A stretch of 64,000 nt of DNA from Delftia tsuruhatensis NBRC 16741 (GTDB taxonomy: Bacteria; Pseudomonadota; Gammaproteobacteria; Burkholderiales; Burkholderiaceae_C): the NCBI RefSeq assembly GCF_001571325.1, contig NZ_BCTO01000022.1, positions 124,001 through 188,000 on the forward strand. The letters are read 5' to 3'. Shown here piece by piece: positions 52,786 to 62,644 of the stretch. How positions within the stretch are numbered: the first letter of the stretch is position 1; every line of letters begins with the position of its first letter. The notes below the pieces were generated by a model. The model was not told where the DNA came from and ran no database searches. It saw only the letters and a program-made list of their open reading frames with translations. The position numbers and the translations under genes are program-made.

Positions 52786-53838
52786 ATGAACGAGTTGGAT
52801 TCTCTGGTCGAGAGCGCGCAGCAGCTGTTCGCGCAGGCACAAACCCCCGCTGATCTGGAAAACGCCAAGGCGCAGTTTCTGGGCAAGTCGGGCAAGGTGA
52901 CCGAGCTCATGAAGGGCATGGCGCAGCTTTCCGTCGAAGAGAAGAAGTCGCGCGGAGCCGCCATCAACGTGGCCAAGCAAGGCATCGAGGCCGCGCTGAC
53001 CGCGCGCCGCAAGGCCCTGGCCGATGCCGAACTGCAGGCCCACCTGAAGGCCGAGGTGCTGGATGTGACCTTGCCAGGCCGTCGCCGTGGCCAGGGCGGC
53101 CTGCACCCCGTGTCGCTGACGCTGGAGCGCATCGAGGGCATCTTCGGCTCCATGGGCTTCGATGTGGCCGAGGGCCCCGAGATCGAGTCCGACTGGTTCA
53201 ACTTCACGGCGCTGAACACGCCCGAAGACCATCCCGCCCGTTCCATGCACGATACCTTCTACGTGGAAGGCGGCACGGAGCAGGCCCCCAATCTGCTGCG
53301 CACGCACACCAGCCCCATGCAGGTGCGCCATGCCGTGCAGCACGTCAAGAAATACCGTGAGCGGCTGGACGCCGGCCAGGGCATGCCCGAGATCCGCGTG
53401 ATCGCGCCGGGCCGCACCTACCGCGTGGACAGCGATGCCACGCACTCGCCCATGTTCCACCAGTGCGAAGGCCTGTGGATCGGCGAGAACGTCAGCTTCA
53501 AGGATCTGAAGGTGGTCTTCACCGACTTCTGCAAGACCTTCTTCGAGAGCGACGACCTGGTGCTGCGCTTCCGTCCCAGCTTCTTCCCCTTCACCGAGCC
53601 CAGCGCCGAGATCGATATCCAGTTCCAGAGCGGCCCGCTGGCCGGCCGCTGGCTGGAGGTGGCCGGCTCCGGCCAGGTGCACCCCAACGTGGTGCGCAAC
53701 ATGGGGCTGGACCCCGAGAAGTACATCGGCTTTGCCTTTGGCATGGGCCCTGACCGCCTGACCATGCTGCGCTATGGCGTCAACGATCTGCGTCTGTTTT
53801 TTGACGGCGATATCCGCTTCCTGTCGCAATTCCGTTAG
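52786..53838 (+). CDS. pheS: Phenylalanine--tRNA ligase alpha subunit
   Basis: 350 residues. It has an N-terminal coiled coil ([33 protein letters not shown]) and the class II core: motif 2 around [27 protein letters not shown], motif 3 at [22 protein letters not shown]. It forms an alpha2-beta2 enzyme with PheT. The family-specific GGCTCC-type core is intact. It lies 110 bp after rplT. Confidence 0.97.
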   Translation: MNELDSLVESAQQLFAQAQTPADLENAKAQFLGKSGKVTELMKGMAQLSVEEKKSRGAAINVAKQGIEAALTARRKALADAELQAHLKAEVLDVTLPGRRRGQGGLHPVSLTLERIEGIFGSMGFDVAEGPEIESDWFNFTALNTPEDHPARSMHDTFYVEGGTEQAPNLLRTHTSPMQVRHAVQHVKKYRERLDAGQGMPEIRVIAPGRTYRVDSDATHSPMFHQCEGLWIGENVSFKDLKVVFTDFCKTFFESDDLVLRFRPSFFPFTEPSAEIDIQFQSGPLAGRWLEVAGSGQVHPNVVRNMGLDPEKYIGFAFGMGPDRLTMLRYGVNDLRLFFDGDIRFLSQFR

Positions 53839-53847
53839 AAATGGACC

Positions 53848-53932
53848 GCCCCCTGAGGCGCTGCGCGCCATCCCCCTGGGAGGGGGACGACGCCCTCGCC
53901 GCGAGGCGGCTCTTGCTCGGCGTCTCCGGCCT
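53848..53932. repeat. Comamonadaceae-type intergenic repeat, copy 1
   Basis: About 85 bp containing CCCCCTGAG, TCCCCCT, GGGGGACGACG and CTTGCTCGG in order, which recurs at 63471-63567. It sits between pheS and pheT, outside both genes, and has stem-forming C/G blocks. Confidence 0.75.
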
Positions 53933-54049
53933 GAACCACGCCAGTCGCATGGTCAGGCTGTTCGGGGGGTGGAATGAGAGTCGTCAATACGTTCATGGGG
54001 TCCGCCAGCGCCGCGGCGCGCGGACCGAACCAACGCCAAAGAGTCTGAT

Positions 54050-56497
54050 ATGCAATTTCCCGAATCCTGGCTGCGCGAGTTCTGCAATCCGCCGCTGACC
54101 ACCCAAGAGCTGGCCGACACCCTGACCATGGCCGGCCTGGAGGTGGAGGAGCTGGAGCCCGTGGCACCGCCGTTCACCAAGATCGTCGTCGGCGAGATCA
54201 AGGCTGCCGAGCAGCATCCCAATGCCGATCGCCTGCGCGTGTGCCAGGTCGATGTGGGCGGGCCCGAGCTGCTGACCATCGTCTGCGGCGCGCCCAACGC
54301 GCGCGTGGGCATCCGCGTGCCCTGCGCCACGGTGGGCGCCGAGCTGCCACCCGGTGAAGACGGCAAGCCCTTCCTCATCAAGATCGGCAAGCTGCGCGGC
54401 GTGGAGAGCTTCGGCATGCTGTGCTCGGCGCGCGAACTCAAGCTGTCCGAGGACCATGGCGGCCTGATGGAGCTGCCGCTGGACGCGCCCCTGGGCCAGA
54501 ACATCCGCGAATACCTGAACCTGGATGACACCCTGTTCACGCTCAAGCTCACGCCCAACCTGGCGCATTGCCTGAGCGTCTATGGTGTGGCGCGCGAAGT
54601 GGCTGCGCTGACCGGTGCGCCGCTCAAGCCCCAGTCGTTCACGCCTGCTGCGGTGGGCGTGCAGGACAGGCTGGCCGTGAAGATCGAGGCGCCCGACCTG
54701 TGCGGCCGCTTCTCGGGCCGCGTGGTGCGCAACGTCAACACCCAGGCGAAGACGCCGCAGTGGATGGTCGATCGCCTGGCGCGCTGCGGCCAGCGCAGCG
54801 TGGCGCCGCTGGTGGACATCTCCAACTATGTGATGTTCGAGTTGGGCCGCCCCTCCCACATCTTTGACCTGGACAAGATCCACGGCGGCCTGCAGGTGCG
54901 CTGGGGCAAGGAAGGCGAGCAGCTCAAGCTGCTCAACGGCAACACCGTCACCGTCGATGGACAGGTGGGCGTGATCGCCGATGAGCGCGAAGTCGAATCG
55001 CTGGCCGGCATCATGGGCGGCGACGCCACGGCCGTGTCCGACGACACGCGCCACATCTACATCGAGGCGGCCTTCTGGTGGCCCAAGTCGATTGCCGGCC
55101 GTTCGCGCCGCTACAACTTCTCCACCGATGCGGGCCACCGCTTCGAGCGCGGCGTCGATCCCGAGCTGACCGTCGAGCACATCGAGCGCATCACGGAACT
55201 GGTGCTGCAGATCTGCGGCACGCCCGAGACCGTCTGCGGCCCCATCGACGACCAGAAGTCCAACATGCCCCAGCCCAAGCCCGTCACGCTGCGCGTGGCG
55301 CGTGCGGCCAAGGTCATCGGCATGCCGCTCACGCAGCAGCAGTGCCACGATGCGCTGGCCGGCCTGGGCCTGCCGGTGGAGCAGGGCGATGGCGTGCTCA
55401 CCGTCACGCCGCCCAGCTTCCGCTTCGATATCAACATCGAGGAAGACCTGATCGAGGAAGTGGCGCGCATGGTGGGTTACGAGAACCTGCCCACGAGCAA
55501 GCCGCTGGCGCCCATTGCGCCCAAGCTGCGCGCCGAGAACCGCCGCAGCCAGTTCGCCGTTCGCCGCGCGCTGGCCGATCTGGGCTACCAGGAAACCATC
55601 AACTTCAGCTTTGTGGAAGCCGCGTGGGAGAAGGATCTGGCCGGCAACGCCAATCCCATCCAGCTGCTCAACCCCATCGCAAGCCAGCTCAGCGTGATGC
55701 GCTCCAGCCTCATCGGCTCGCTCATGCAGGTGCTCAAGTTCAATGCCGACCGCAAGGCCGAGCGCGTGCGCGTGTTCGAGCTGGGCCGTGTCTTCCTCAA
55801 GGATGACAGCGTTGTTGACAGCGACACCACGGTCAAGGGCTTCTACCAGCCCATGCGCGTGGCGGGCCTGGCCTGGGGAGCTGCCGAGCAGCTGCAATGG
55901 GCTCGTGGCGAGACCAAGGTCGACTTCTACGACGTCAAGGGCGATGTCGAGGCGCTGCTGGCGCCGCGCAAGCCCGTGTTCGAGCCGGCCGAGCATCCGG
56001 CCATGCACCCGGGCCGCTGCGCACGCGTGCTGCTCGATGGCCAGTCCATCGGCTTCATCGGCGAGCTGCATCCCCAGTGGCGCCAGCAATGGGATCTGGC
56101 CCAGGCGCCCGTGCTGTTCGAGCTGGAGCTCGATGCCGTGCTGGCGCGCGAGGTGCCGGTGTTCAAGCCCGTGGCCAAGCACCAGGCCGTGGAGCGCGAC
56201 ATTGCCGTGGTCGTGAACGAAAAGACCACGCATGCCCAGCTGATGCAGGCGGTGGAAGCTGCCCAGACCGGCGGCCTGCTGCGCTCTGCCGTGCTGTTCG
56301 ATGTGTTCCGTCCCAAGGCGCTCAAGGCCGGCGAGACAGCGGCACCGGGCGCGCTGGCGCAGGACGAAAAGAGCCTGGCCGTGCGCCTGACGCTGGGCCA
56401 TGACGACAGCTCGCTGACGGATGTGCAGATCGAGCAGGCCGTGCAGGCCGTGCTCGAGCAGCTGCAGCAGCGTCTGGGTGCGCGCCTGCGCGCATGA
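54050..56497 (+). CDS. pheT: Phenylalanine--tRNA ligase beta subunit
   Basis: 815 residues. It has an N-terminal tRNA-binding OB domain (KIVVGEIKAAEQHPNADRLRVCQVDVG), B3/B4 editing domain, B5 region, and the C-terminal ferredoxin-fold anticodon domain (HQAVERDIAVVVNEKTTHAQL). With PheS it charges tRNA-Phe and edits Tyr. The long antisense frame on the other strand is a GC shadow. Confidence 0.96.
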   Translation: MQFPESWLREFCNPPLTTQELADTLTMAGLEVEELEPVAPPFTKIVVGEIKAAEQHPNADRLRVCQVDVGGPELLTIVCGAPNARVGIRVPCATVGAELPPGEDGKPFLIKIGKLRGVESFGMLCSARELKLSEDHGGLMELPLDAPLGQNIREYLNLDDTLFTLKLTPNLAHCLSVYGVAREVAALTGAPLKPQSFTPAAVGVQDRLAVKIEAPDLCGRFSGRVVRNVNTQAKTPQWMVDRLARCGQRSVAPLVDISNYVMFELGRPSHIFDLDKIHGGLQVRWGKEGEQLKLLNGNTVTVDGQVGVIADEREVESLAGIMGGDATAVSDDTRHIYIEAAFWWPKSIAGRSRRYNFSTDAGHRFERGVDPELTVEHIERITELVLQICGTPETVCGPIDDQKSNMPQPKPVTLRVARAAKVIGMPLTQQQCHDALAGLGLPVEQGDGVLTVTPPSFRFDINIEEDLIEEVARMVGYENLPTSKPLAPIAPKLRAENRRSQFAVRRALADLGYQETINFSFVEAAWEKDLAGNANPIQLLNPIASQLSVMRSSLIGSLMQVLKFNADRKAERVRVFELGRVFLKDDSVVDSDTTVKGFYQPMRVAGLAWGAAEQLQWARGETKVDFYDVKGDVEALLAPRKPVFEPAEHPAMHPGRCARVLLDGQSIGFIGELHPQWRQQWDLAQAPVLFELELDAVLAREVPVFKPVAKHQAVERDIAVVVNEKTTHAQLMQAVEAAQTGGLLRSAVLFDVFRPKALKAGETAAPGALAQDEKSLAVRLTLGHDDSSLTDVQIEQAVQAVLEQLQQRLGARLRA

Positions 56498-56530
56498 TGG
56501 AGGGTGCATGCCGTGAAAGGAGATCCTGTG

Positions 56531-56863
56531 ATGGAACTGGCGGTGGAAAGTCTTGATTCGCCTGCGCTGACCAAGGCGCAGCTGGCGGATCTGCTGTTCG
56601 ACGAGATCGGCCTGAACAAGCGCGAATCCAAGGAAATGGTGGATGCGTTCTTCGAGCTGGTCTCGCAAAGCCTGGTGTCGGGCGAGGATGTGAAGCTGTC
56701 GGGCTTCGGCAACTTCCAGATCCGCACCAAGGCGCCGCGTCCGGGGCGCAATCCGCGCACGGGCGAGGCCATTCCGATCGAGGCGCGCCGCGTCGTGACC
56801 TTCCATGCGAGCAGCAAGCTCAAGGAGCAGATCCAGGAAGGCACATCGGGCTCCCTGGCCTGA
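56531..56863 (+). CDS. ihfA: Integration host factor subunit alpha
   Basis: 110 residues from ATG 56531, which has AAAGGAG eight nt upstream. The DNA-bending arm [26 protein letters not shown] and [14 protein letters not shown] are the HU/IHF signature. It pairs with IhfB to bend DNA. The pheT-ihfA-merR order is conserved in many proteobacteria. Confidence 0.95.
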   Translation: MELAVESLDSPALTKAQLADLLFDEIGLNKRESKEMVDAFFELVSQSLVSGEDVKLSGFGNFQIRTKAPRPGRNPRTGEAIPIEARRVVTFHASSKLKEQIQEGTSGSLA

Positions 56864-57044
56864 GGAAAGCCTGCCCGGGCCTGCATGGCCAGCTGTCGCC
56901 AGCCTGTCTGCCTCGCGGTGGATGGGCTGTTTTTACGACAGGGTGCTGGCCTGCAGGCGAGCTGTGCAGTAGGCTCGGCCTTCTTCCCGGATCAGCGTCC
57001 GCGCGCCAGCGGCATTGCACATCCTGACTTCATCCACATTTGCC

Positions 57045-57455
57045 ATGGCTTCACTTCTGCCCCAGATTCCCGCCAAGCGCTACTTCACCATCGGTGAGGT
57101 CGCGGATCTGTGCGACGTCAAGCCGCATGTGCTGCGCTACTGGGAGCAGGAGTTCACGCAGCTGCGCCCCATGAAGCGGCGCGGCAACCGCCGCTACTAC
57201 CAGCACCACGAAGTGCTGATGATCCGGCGCATCCGCGAGCTGCTCTACGAGCAGGGCTTCACCATCAACGGTGCGCGCAACCGCCTGCGCGAAGCCTCGG
57301 GGTCTGCCGTGGTTCCCGCGCTGCAGGCCGGTGTCGCGGTGTCGGCGCCGGCTGCCGCGCCGCTGCTCGGTGGCGATGCCGCGGCCAGCGTTCCGCTGGA
57401 GCCGGAGGCCGTGCGCGAGGAGCTTTTGCAGATTCGTGCGCTGCTTTCTATTTGA
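57045..57455 (+). CDS. MerR-family transcriptional regulator
   Basis: 136 residues. The N-terminal MerR helix-turn-helix (RYFTIGEVADLCDVKPHVLRYWEQEFTQLRPMKRRGNRRYYQHHEVLMIRRIRELLYEQGFTINGARNRL) is complete. The C-terminal half is Ala/Val/Pro-rich with no metal-binding cysteines, so it is not a classic metal sensor. It resembles the small MerR-type protein routinely found after ihfA; its target is unknown. Confidence 0.9.
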   Translation: MASLLPQIPAKRYFTIGEVADLCDVKPHVLRYWEQEFTQLRPMKRRGNRRYYQHHEVLMIRRIRELLYEQGFTINGARNRLREASGSAVVPALQAGVAVSAPAAAPLLGGDAAASVPLEPEAVREELLQIRALLSI

Positions 57456-57470
57456 GAGCAAAAAGCTGTA

Positions 57471-57476
57471 TATAAT
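57471..57476 (+). promoter_or_regulatory. -10 element of the first tRNA-Pro gene
   Basis: A perfect TATAAT ends 9 nt before the tRNA start. No strong -35 is visible. Confidence 0.6.
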
Positions 57477-57485
57477 TGAATTCTT

Positions 57486-57562
57486 CGGCGTGTAGCGCAG
57501 CCTGGTAGCGCACTTGCATGGGGTGCAAGGGGTCGCGAGTTCGAATCCCGCCACGCCGACCA
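57486..57562 (+). tRNA. tRNA-Pro (GGG), copy 1
   Basis: 77 nt with encoded CCA. Acceptor stem CGGCGTG / CACGCCG, D-loop AGCGCAGCCTGGTAGCGC, anticodon stem CTTGC / GCAAG with loop ATGGGGT (anticodon GGG), T-arm GTTCGAATC. The second copy at 61882 is identical over the whole gene. Confidence 0.95.
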
Positions 57563-57568
57563 TAAATG

Positions 57569-57605
57569 AAAACGGACCACAGCTTCTGGCTGTGGTCCGT
57601 TTTTC
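57569..57605 (+). terminator. Terminator after tRNA-Pro copy 1
   Basis: A 15-bp stem (AACGGACCACAGC / GCTGTGGTCCGTT) with a TTCTG loop and TTTTTC tail. Confidence 0.88.
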
Positions 57606-57662
57606 TTTGTGCCATCGCCAACCGCTACCAACCGCTGAAGGGGAGCGGCCGTTGCGCGGGAA

Positions 57663-58562
57663 TCAACCCTGGGCGCAGGTCTCAAGCAGCCATTGCCGGA
57701 AGGCTGCCAGCGCCGGCAGTGTCGCGTTCCTCTCGGGATAGACCAGGTAGTAGCTGCGCTGGCTGGGGATGGCGTCTCCCACCACGTGCAGCTCACCGCG
57801 CGCCATCTCCTCTTCCACCAGCACCCGTGGCACCAGGCCCACGCCCATGCCTGCCAGCACGGCCTGTATCAGGTGCGAGGTCAGCTCGAAGCTCGGCCCT
57901 ATCCGCATCTGCCGGTGATCGAGCCGATAGTGCGTGAACCACTCGCTCCAGGCCTGCCGGTTGCTGGCCACCGTGAGCAGCACCTGCTGGCCCGCCCAGT
58001 CCGGCGAGGCTGCTGCCTGCCCGGCCTGCTGCAGCGCCTGCGGGCTGGCCACCGCCACCAGGAACTCGTGGTACAGGCGATGCGCGGTCAGCCCGGGCCA
58101 GTCTCCCGTGCCCACGGTGATGGCGGCGTCTATCTCTGCGCTGTCGAAGTCGATATCGCCGATGCGCGAGTGGATGTGCATCGTCACCCCGGGCTGCGCC
58201 TGGTAGAAGCCATGCAGGTGCGGCAGCAGCCATTTGGAGCCGAAGGTGGGCAGGGTGGCCAGGTTGAGCGTGCCACCGCCGGACTGGCGTGACATGGCCT
58301 GCAGGGTGGCGCTGCGTATGCGGCCCAGCGCGGCGCCCAGGTCGATGAAGTAGCGGCGCCCCACATCAGTCAGGCGCACCGTGCGGCCCTCGCGGCGGAA
58401 CAGGCTGATGCCCAGCTGCGCCTCCAGTGTCTGCACCTGCCGGCTGATGGCGCTCTGGCTGAGCGACAGCTCCTCGGCCGCTCGCGCATAGCTTTCGTGG
58501 CGCGCGGCCGCCTCGAAGACCAGCAGCAGGGACATGGAGGGTGTCAGGCGTCGGTAATTCAT
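57663..58562 (-). CDS. LysR-family transcriptional regulator (GcvA-like)
   Basis: 299 residues from ATG 58562. The winged HTH (FEAAARHESYARAAEELSLSQSAISRQVQTLEAQLGISLFRREGRTVRLTDVGRRYF) and the C-terminal effector domain with a GVGLVPRVLVEEEMARGEL stretch are typical of the GcvA-type branch. It is divergent from the YdiJ-type dehydrogenase gene across 152 bp, which suggests it controls that gene. Effector unknown. Confidence 0.88.
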   Translation of the reverse strand: MNYRRLTPSMSLLLVFEAAARHESYARAAEELSLSQSAISRQVQTLEAQLGISLFRREGRTVRLTDVGRRYFIDLGAALGRIRSATLQAMSRQSGGGTLNLATLPTFGSKWLLPHLHGFYQAQPGVTMHIHSRIGDIDFDSAEIDAAITVGTGDWPGLTAHRLYHEFLVAVASPQALQQAGQAAASPDWAGQQVLLTVASNRQAWSEWFTHYRLDHRQMRIGPSFELTSHLIQAVLAGMGVGLVPRVLVEEEMARGELHVVGDAIPSQRSYYLVYPERNATLPALAAFRQWLLETCAQG

Positions 58563-58714
58563 GAGTTTTATGCAGTGTTCGCAGCCGCAATTTTCGTTTG
58601 TTGCACAGGAAGAGTGTAGAGATACTTGCGGCCATGGTCGGCCTGAAATCGTGTATTTCATGCATGGGTTTCCTGGGCTGATCACCAGCAACAAATCTCC
58701 CCACCTTGCCTTCC

Positions 58715-61700
58715 ATGTCGATTGCCCCACTGCCCCATGCCAGCGCCCCCGTGCCTGCCCAATACCTTGAGTTTCTTGAAGCGCTGAAGGCCGCCGGCTT
58801 CGAGGGCGACGTGGACACGGACCATGCCAGCCGCACCGTGCTGGCCACGGACAACTCCATCTACCAGCGCATGCCGCAGGCGGCCATCTACCCGCGTCAC
58901 GCCGAGGATGTGGCCAGGGCGGCGCAGGTGCTGGCGCGGCCTGAGTTCCGCGATGTGGTGCTGACACCGCGCGGCGGCGGCACGGGCACGAACGGGCAGT
59001 CGCTCACGCATGGCGTGACCATGGACTTGTCGCGGCACATGAACGGCATCCTCGAAATCAATGCCGAGCAGCGCTGGGTGCGCGTGCAGGCCGGCGTGGT
59101 CAAGGACCAGCTCAACGCCGCGCTCAAGCCATACGGACTGTTCTTTGCGCCCGAGCTGTCCACCTCCAACCGCGCCACCATCGGCGGCATGATCAACACC
59201 GATGCCAGCGGGCAGGGCAGCTGCACCTATGGCAAGACGCGCGACCACGTGCTGGCGCTGGACTTCGTGCTGCTGGGCGGCGAGCGCCTGCACAGCGCGC
59301 CGCTGGATGCTCAGGCGCTGGAGCGCATGTGCGCCGATTCGGGGCGCATCGGCAAGGTGCACCGCACGGCGCGGCGCATCAGCGAGGACCAGGCGGAGTT
59401 GATCGAGGCCAGATTCCCCAAGCTCAACCGCTGCCTCACCGGCTATGACCTGGCCCATCTGCGCGAAGGCGACGGGCGCTTCAACCTCAACAGCGTGCTG
59501 TGCGGCGCCGAAGGCTCGCTGGGATTCGTGGTGGAGGCGCGGCTCAACGTGCTGCCCATTCCCCGCTACTCGGTCCTGGTCAACGTGCGCTATGCGGGCT
59601 TCATGGATGCGCTGCGCGATGCGCGCGCGCTGATGGCGCACCGGCCGCTGTCCATTGAGACGGTGGATTCCAAGGTGCTGCTGCTGGCCATGAAGGACTT
59701 CGTCTGGAGCAGCGTGGCCGAGTACTTCCCGCAGGACGGGCAGCGCCCCACGCTGGGCATCAACCTGGTGGAATTCAGCGGCGACGATCCGCAGGAGGTC
59801 GATGGCCGCGTGCAGGCCTTCATCGCGCACCTGGGCGCGGATACCTCCGTGGAGCGGCTGGGCCACACGCTGGCGGCCGGCAATGCAGCGGTGCACCGCG
59901 TCTATGCCATGCGCAAGCGCGCCGTGGGCCTGCTGGGCAACGTGGCGGGCGAGGCGCGGCCCCAGCCCTTTGTCGAAGACACGGCCGTGCCGCCCGAGAA
60001 CCTGCCCGAGTTCATTGCCGAGTTCCGCGCGCTGCTGGACAGCCACGGCCTGCAGTACGGCATGTTCGGCCACGTCGATGCCGGCGTGCTGCATGTGCGC
60101 CCCATCCTGGACATGAAGAACCCCGTGGACGCCGCCCTGGTGCGCCCCATCTCCGACGCGGTGGCCGAACTCACGCAGCGCCACGGCGGCCTGCTGTGGG
60201 GCGAGCACGGCAAGGGCCTGCGCTCCGAATATGTGCCGGCCTTCTTCGGCGAGCTGTATCCCTCGCTGCAGCAGCTCAAGGCCGCCTTCGACCCGCACAA
60301 CCAGCTCAACCCCGGCAAGATCGCCACGCCGCCGGCCAGCAAGACCTTGCTGCTCAAGGTGGATGGCGTCACCACGCGCGGCGAGCTGGACCGGCAGATC
60401 GACGAGCGCGTATGGCAAAGCTATGGCGCGGCCATGCACTGCAACGGCAATGGCGCCTGCTACAACTTCGACCCGGACGACGCCATGTGCCCGTCCTGGA
60501 AGGCCACGCGCCAGCGCGTGCATTCGCCCAAGGGCCGGGCCTCGCTGATGCGCGAATGGCTGCGCCTGCAGGGGCAGGCAGGCGTGAATGTGCTGGAGGT
60601 CGCGCAGCGGCCCCAGCCCTTTCTGTCCAGCCTGGCCGCGCGCTGGCGCAACAGCCGCGCGGCGCGCCGCGGCGAGGCCGATTTCTCGCACGAGGTCTAT
60701 GACGCCATGGCCGGCTGCCTGGCCTGCAAGTCCTGCGCCGGGCAGTGCCCCGTCAAGGTCAACGTGCCCGAATTCCGCTCGCGCTTTCTGGAGCTGTACC
60801 ACCGCCGCTACCTGCGGCCCGTGCGCGACTACCTGATCGGCTCGCTGGAGTTCACCATGCCCTGGCTGGCGCGCATGCCCGCGCTCTACAACGGGGTGAT
60901 GGGCTCGCCATGGATGCGCGATGTGCTCAGCCGGCGCATCGGCATGGTCGACGGCCCGCTGCTGAGCCGGCTGGACCTGGCAGCCACCTTGCGGCAATGG
61001 AAGGTGCGCGCGGCCGATGCGCAGGCGCTGGCCGCGCTCGCGCCCGAGCAGCGCGCGCGCAGCGTGGTCATCGTGCAGGACAGCTTCACCCGCTACTTCG
61101 AGACCGGCCAGCTGCAGGTGCTGATCGAGCTGGCGGCGCGCCTGGGGTTCCAGGTCTGGCTGGCGCCGCTGCTGCCCAATGGCAAGCCGCTGCATGTGCA
61201 GGGATTCATGGGCGCCTTTGCCAAGGCGGCCATCCGCAATGCCGCGCAGCTGGCGCAACTGGCTCAGCCCGGTGTGGCGCTGGTGGGGCTGGACCCGGCC
61301 ATGACGCTGGCCTATCGGCAGGAATACCTCAAGGTGCCGGGCATGGGCGAGGTGCCCAAGGTGGCGCTGCCCCAGGAATGGCTGCAGCAGGTGCTGCCCG
61401 AGGCGCGCACGAACGAGGGCAGTGCAGGCACTGCGTACCGCCTGCTGCCCCATTGCACCGAAAAGACCAACGCGCCCGACAGCGGCAAGCAGTGGGCACA
61501 GCTCTTCGAGCGACGGGGCCTGCGCCTGAGCGTGGAGGCCACGGGCTGCTGCGGCATGTCGGGCACCTACGGGCATGAGGCGCGCAACCTCGAAACCTCC
61601 AAGACGATCTATGCCCAGTCATGGGCCCGGCAGATCGAAGGCAAGCAGGAGCTGGGCGAGCCGCTGGCCACCGGCTACTCCTGCCGCAGCCAGGTCAAGC

Positions 61701-61774
61701 GCCTGTCTGCACGGCAGCTGCGCCATCCGCTGGAGGCCTTGCTGGACCATGTGCGCGCCACGCATCTGGGGTGA
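58715..61774 (+). CDS. FAD-linked oxidase with Fe-S domain, YdiJ type (D-2-hydroxy-acid dehydrogenase)
   Basis: 1019 residues from ATG 58715, close to E. coli YdiJ (1018). It has an N-terminal FAD domain (VLTPRGGGTGTNGQSLTHGVTMDLSRHMN; TSNRATIGGMINTDASGQGS), an oxidase C-terminal fold, then a 4Fe-4S-type cysteine cluster (AGCLACKSCAGQCPVKVNVPEF) and a late ATGCCGMSGTYGHE motif. It oxidises D-2-hydroxy acids such as D-2-hydroxyglutarate or D-lactate; the substrate cannot be fixed from sequence. Confidence 0.88.
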   Translation: MSIAPLPHASAPVPAQYLEFLEALKAAGFEGDVDTDHASRTVLATDNSIYQRMPQAAIYPRHAEDVARAAQVLARPEFRDVVLTPRGGGTGTNGQSLTHGVTMDLSRHMNGILEINAEQRWVRVQAGVVKDQLNAALKPYGLFFAPELSTSNRATIGGMINTDASGQGSCTYGKTRDHVLALDFVLLGGERLHSAPLDAQALERMCADSGRIGKVHRTARRISEDQAELIEARFPKLNRCLTGYDLAHLREGDGRFNLNSVLCGAEGSLGFVVEARLNVLPIPRYSVLVNVRYAGFMDALRDARALMAHRPLSIETVDSKVLLLAMKDFVWSSVAEYFPQDGQRPTLGINLVEFSGDDPQEVDGRVQAFIAHLGADTSVERLGHTLAAGNAAVHRVYAMRKRAVGLLGNVAGEARPQPFVEDTAVPPENLPEFIAEFRALLDSHGLQYGMFGHVDAGVLHVRPILDMKNPVDAALVRPISDAVAELTQRHGGLLWGEHGKGLRSEYVPAFFGELYPSLQQLKAAFDPHNQLNPGKIATPPASKTLLLKVDGVTTRGELDRQIDERVWQSYGAAMHCNGNGACYNFDPDDAMCPSWKATRQRVHSPKGRASLMREWLRLQGQAGVNVLEVAQRPQPFLSSLAARWRNSRAARRGEADFSHEVYDAMAGCLACKSCAGQCPVKVNVPEFRSRFLELYHRRYLRPVRDYLIGSLEFTMPWLARMPALYNGVMGSPWMRDVLSRRIGMVDGPLLSRLDLAATLRQWKVRAADAQALAALAPEQRARSVVIVQDSFTRYFETGQLQVLIELAARLGFQVWLAPLLPNGKPLHVQGFMGAFAKAAIRNAAQLAQLAQPGVALVGLDPAMTLAYRQEYLKVPGMGEVPKVALPQEWLQQVLPEARTNEGSAGTAYRLLPHCTEKTNAPDSGKQWAQLFERRGLRLSVEATGCCGMSGTYGHEARNLETSKTIYAQSWARQIEGKQELGEPLATGYSCRSQVKRLSARQLRHPLEALLDHVRATHLG

Positions 61775-61866
61775 GAAGATGCGGGGGCTGATCGTCGCCA
61801 TTTCAGGAATTTGCAGACATTTTGGAAAAAACTCTGCGTTTTCCCTGAAGGCCCGTTTTTAGTCCC

Positions 61867-61872
61867 TATAAT
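61867..61872 (+). promoter_or_regulatory. -10 element of the second tRNA-Pro gene
   Basis: A perfect TATAAT ends 9 nt before the tRNA start, in the same position as for copy 1. Confidence 0.6.
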
Positions 61873-61881
61873 TCAATGCTT

Positions 61882-61958
61882 CGGCGTGTAGCGCAGCCTG
61901 GTAGCGCACTTGCATGGGGTGCAAGGGGTCGCGAGTTCGAATCCCGCCACGCCGACCA
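61882..61958 (+). tRNA. tRNA-Pro (GGG), copy 2
   Basis: 77 nt, identical to copy 1 at 57486-57562 with encoded CCA. It has its own TATAAT and its own terminator, so it is a separate transcription unit. The flanks differ from copy 1 beyond about 10 bp. Confidence 0.95.
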
Positions 61959-61964
61959 CAACGC

Positions 61965-61996
61965 AAAGCTCCTGACGGAAACGTCAGGAGCTTTTT
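61965..61996 (+). terminator. Terminator after tRNA-Pro copy 2
   Basis: Stem AAAGCTCCTGACG / CGTCAGGAGCTTT with a GAAA loop and T5 tail. Confidence 0.88.
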
Positions 61997-62201
61997 GCTT
62001 TGTACGTTCGATTTTGCGCGCGATTGTGCCTTGCGGCGAAGAGCGGGTGCAGTTCCGCCAGGCGGCTCCCTCGCGGATGGCGAGGGTAGCCAGCGCAGAA
62101 AACTCCATGCACCGTGAAGATGCGCCGCCAGGTCTGGATGCGTAAGACCTGCACCTACAATGGCGTCTTTTGTAACTGACGATTTCTTCCTGGTCTCGCA
62201 C

Positions 62202-62510
62202 ATGATGGATGGACTGATTACCGGCAGACTCACCGGTACGCCCGAACACCGCAGCGACCGCAATCGGCGCCCCTTCATGGTGGCCCGCGTGCGTTCCGAG
62301 GCATCCGATGGCACTTCCATCCCGGTCAACGTGGTTGCATTCGACGCCCAGGCCTGCGAGGTGCTGCGCAATCTGATCGAAGGCGATGCCGTGGCGCTGC
62401 GTGGCAGCTTCACGCCCAAGGTCTGGATAGACCGCCAGGAGCAACCCCATCCCGTACTGGATGTCGTGGCCCACCAGGTGATGGCAACGCCCGAGTTCCA
62501 GGACCGCTGA
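62202..62510 (+). CDS. Small OB-fold single-stranded-DNA-binding-like protein
   Basis: 102 residues from ATG 62202; starts at 62160 or 62205 are possible. The sequence MMDGLITGRLTGTPEHRSDRNRRPFMVARVRSEASDGTSIPVNVVAFDAQACEVLRNLIEGDAVALRGSFTPKVW follows the SSB/PriB-type OB fold but is shorter than SSB and lacks its acidic tail. It may bind single-stranded DNA. The role is not established. Confidence 0.75.
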   Translation: MMDGLITGRLTGTPEHRSDRNRRPFMVARVRSEASDGTSIPVNVVAFDAQACEVLRNLIEGDAVALRGSFTPKVWIDRQEQPHPVLDVVAHQVMATPEFQDR

Positions 62511-62644
62511 CGCCCGCGCTGCGGCGCCGGTTGTGAGCTACTGAAAAAACTGTCTAGCCGCAGTGTGCCGGTACGGTCGCCGCGCGCTGTGTTGGCGCTA
62601 CAGTGTGCGCCTGTGTTTTTGACAGGTTACAAGGAACCGCATCC

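Noticed and set aside
53993..56806. 937-codon open frame on the reverse strand across pheT
   Set aside because: Antisense to a complete, recognisable pheT; Ala/Arg/Leu/His-rich shadow caused by high third-position GC.
58682..61576. 964-codon open frame on the reverse strand across the YdiJ-type gene
   Set aside because: Antisense shadow of a complete dehydrogenase; composition typical of GC-rich complementary frames.
61866..62474. Reverse-strand frames over tRNA-Pro and the OB-fold gene
   Set aside because: They run through a tRNA and its terminator and overlap a better-supported gene.
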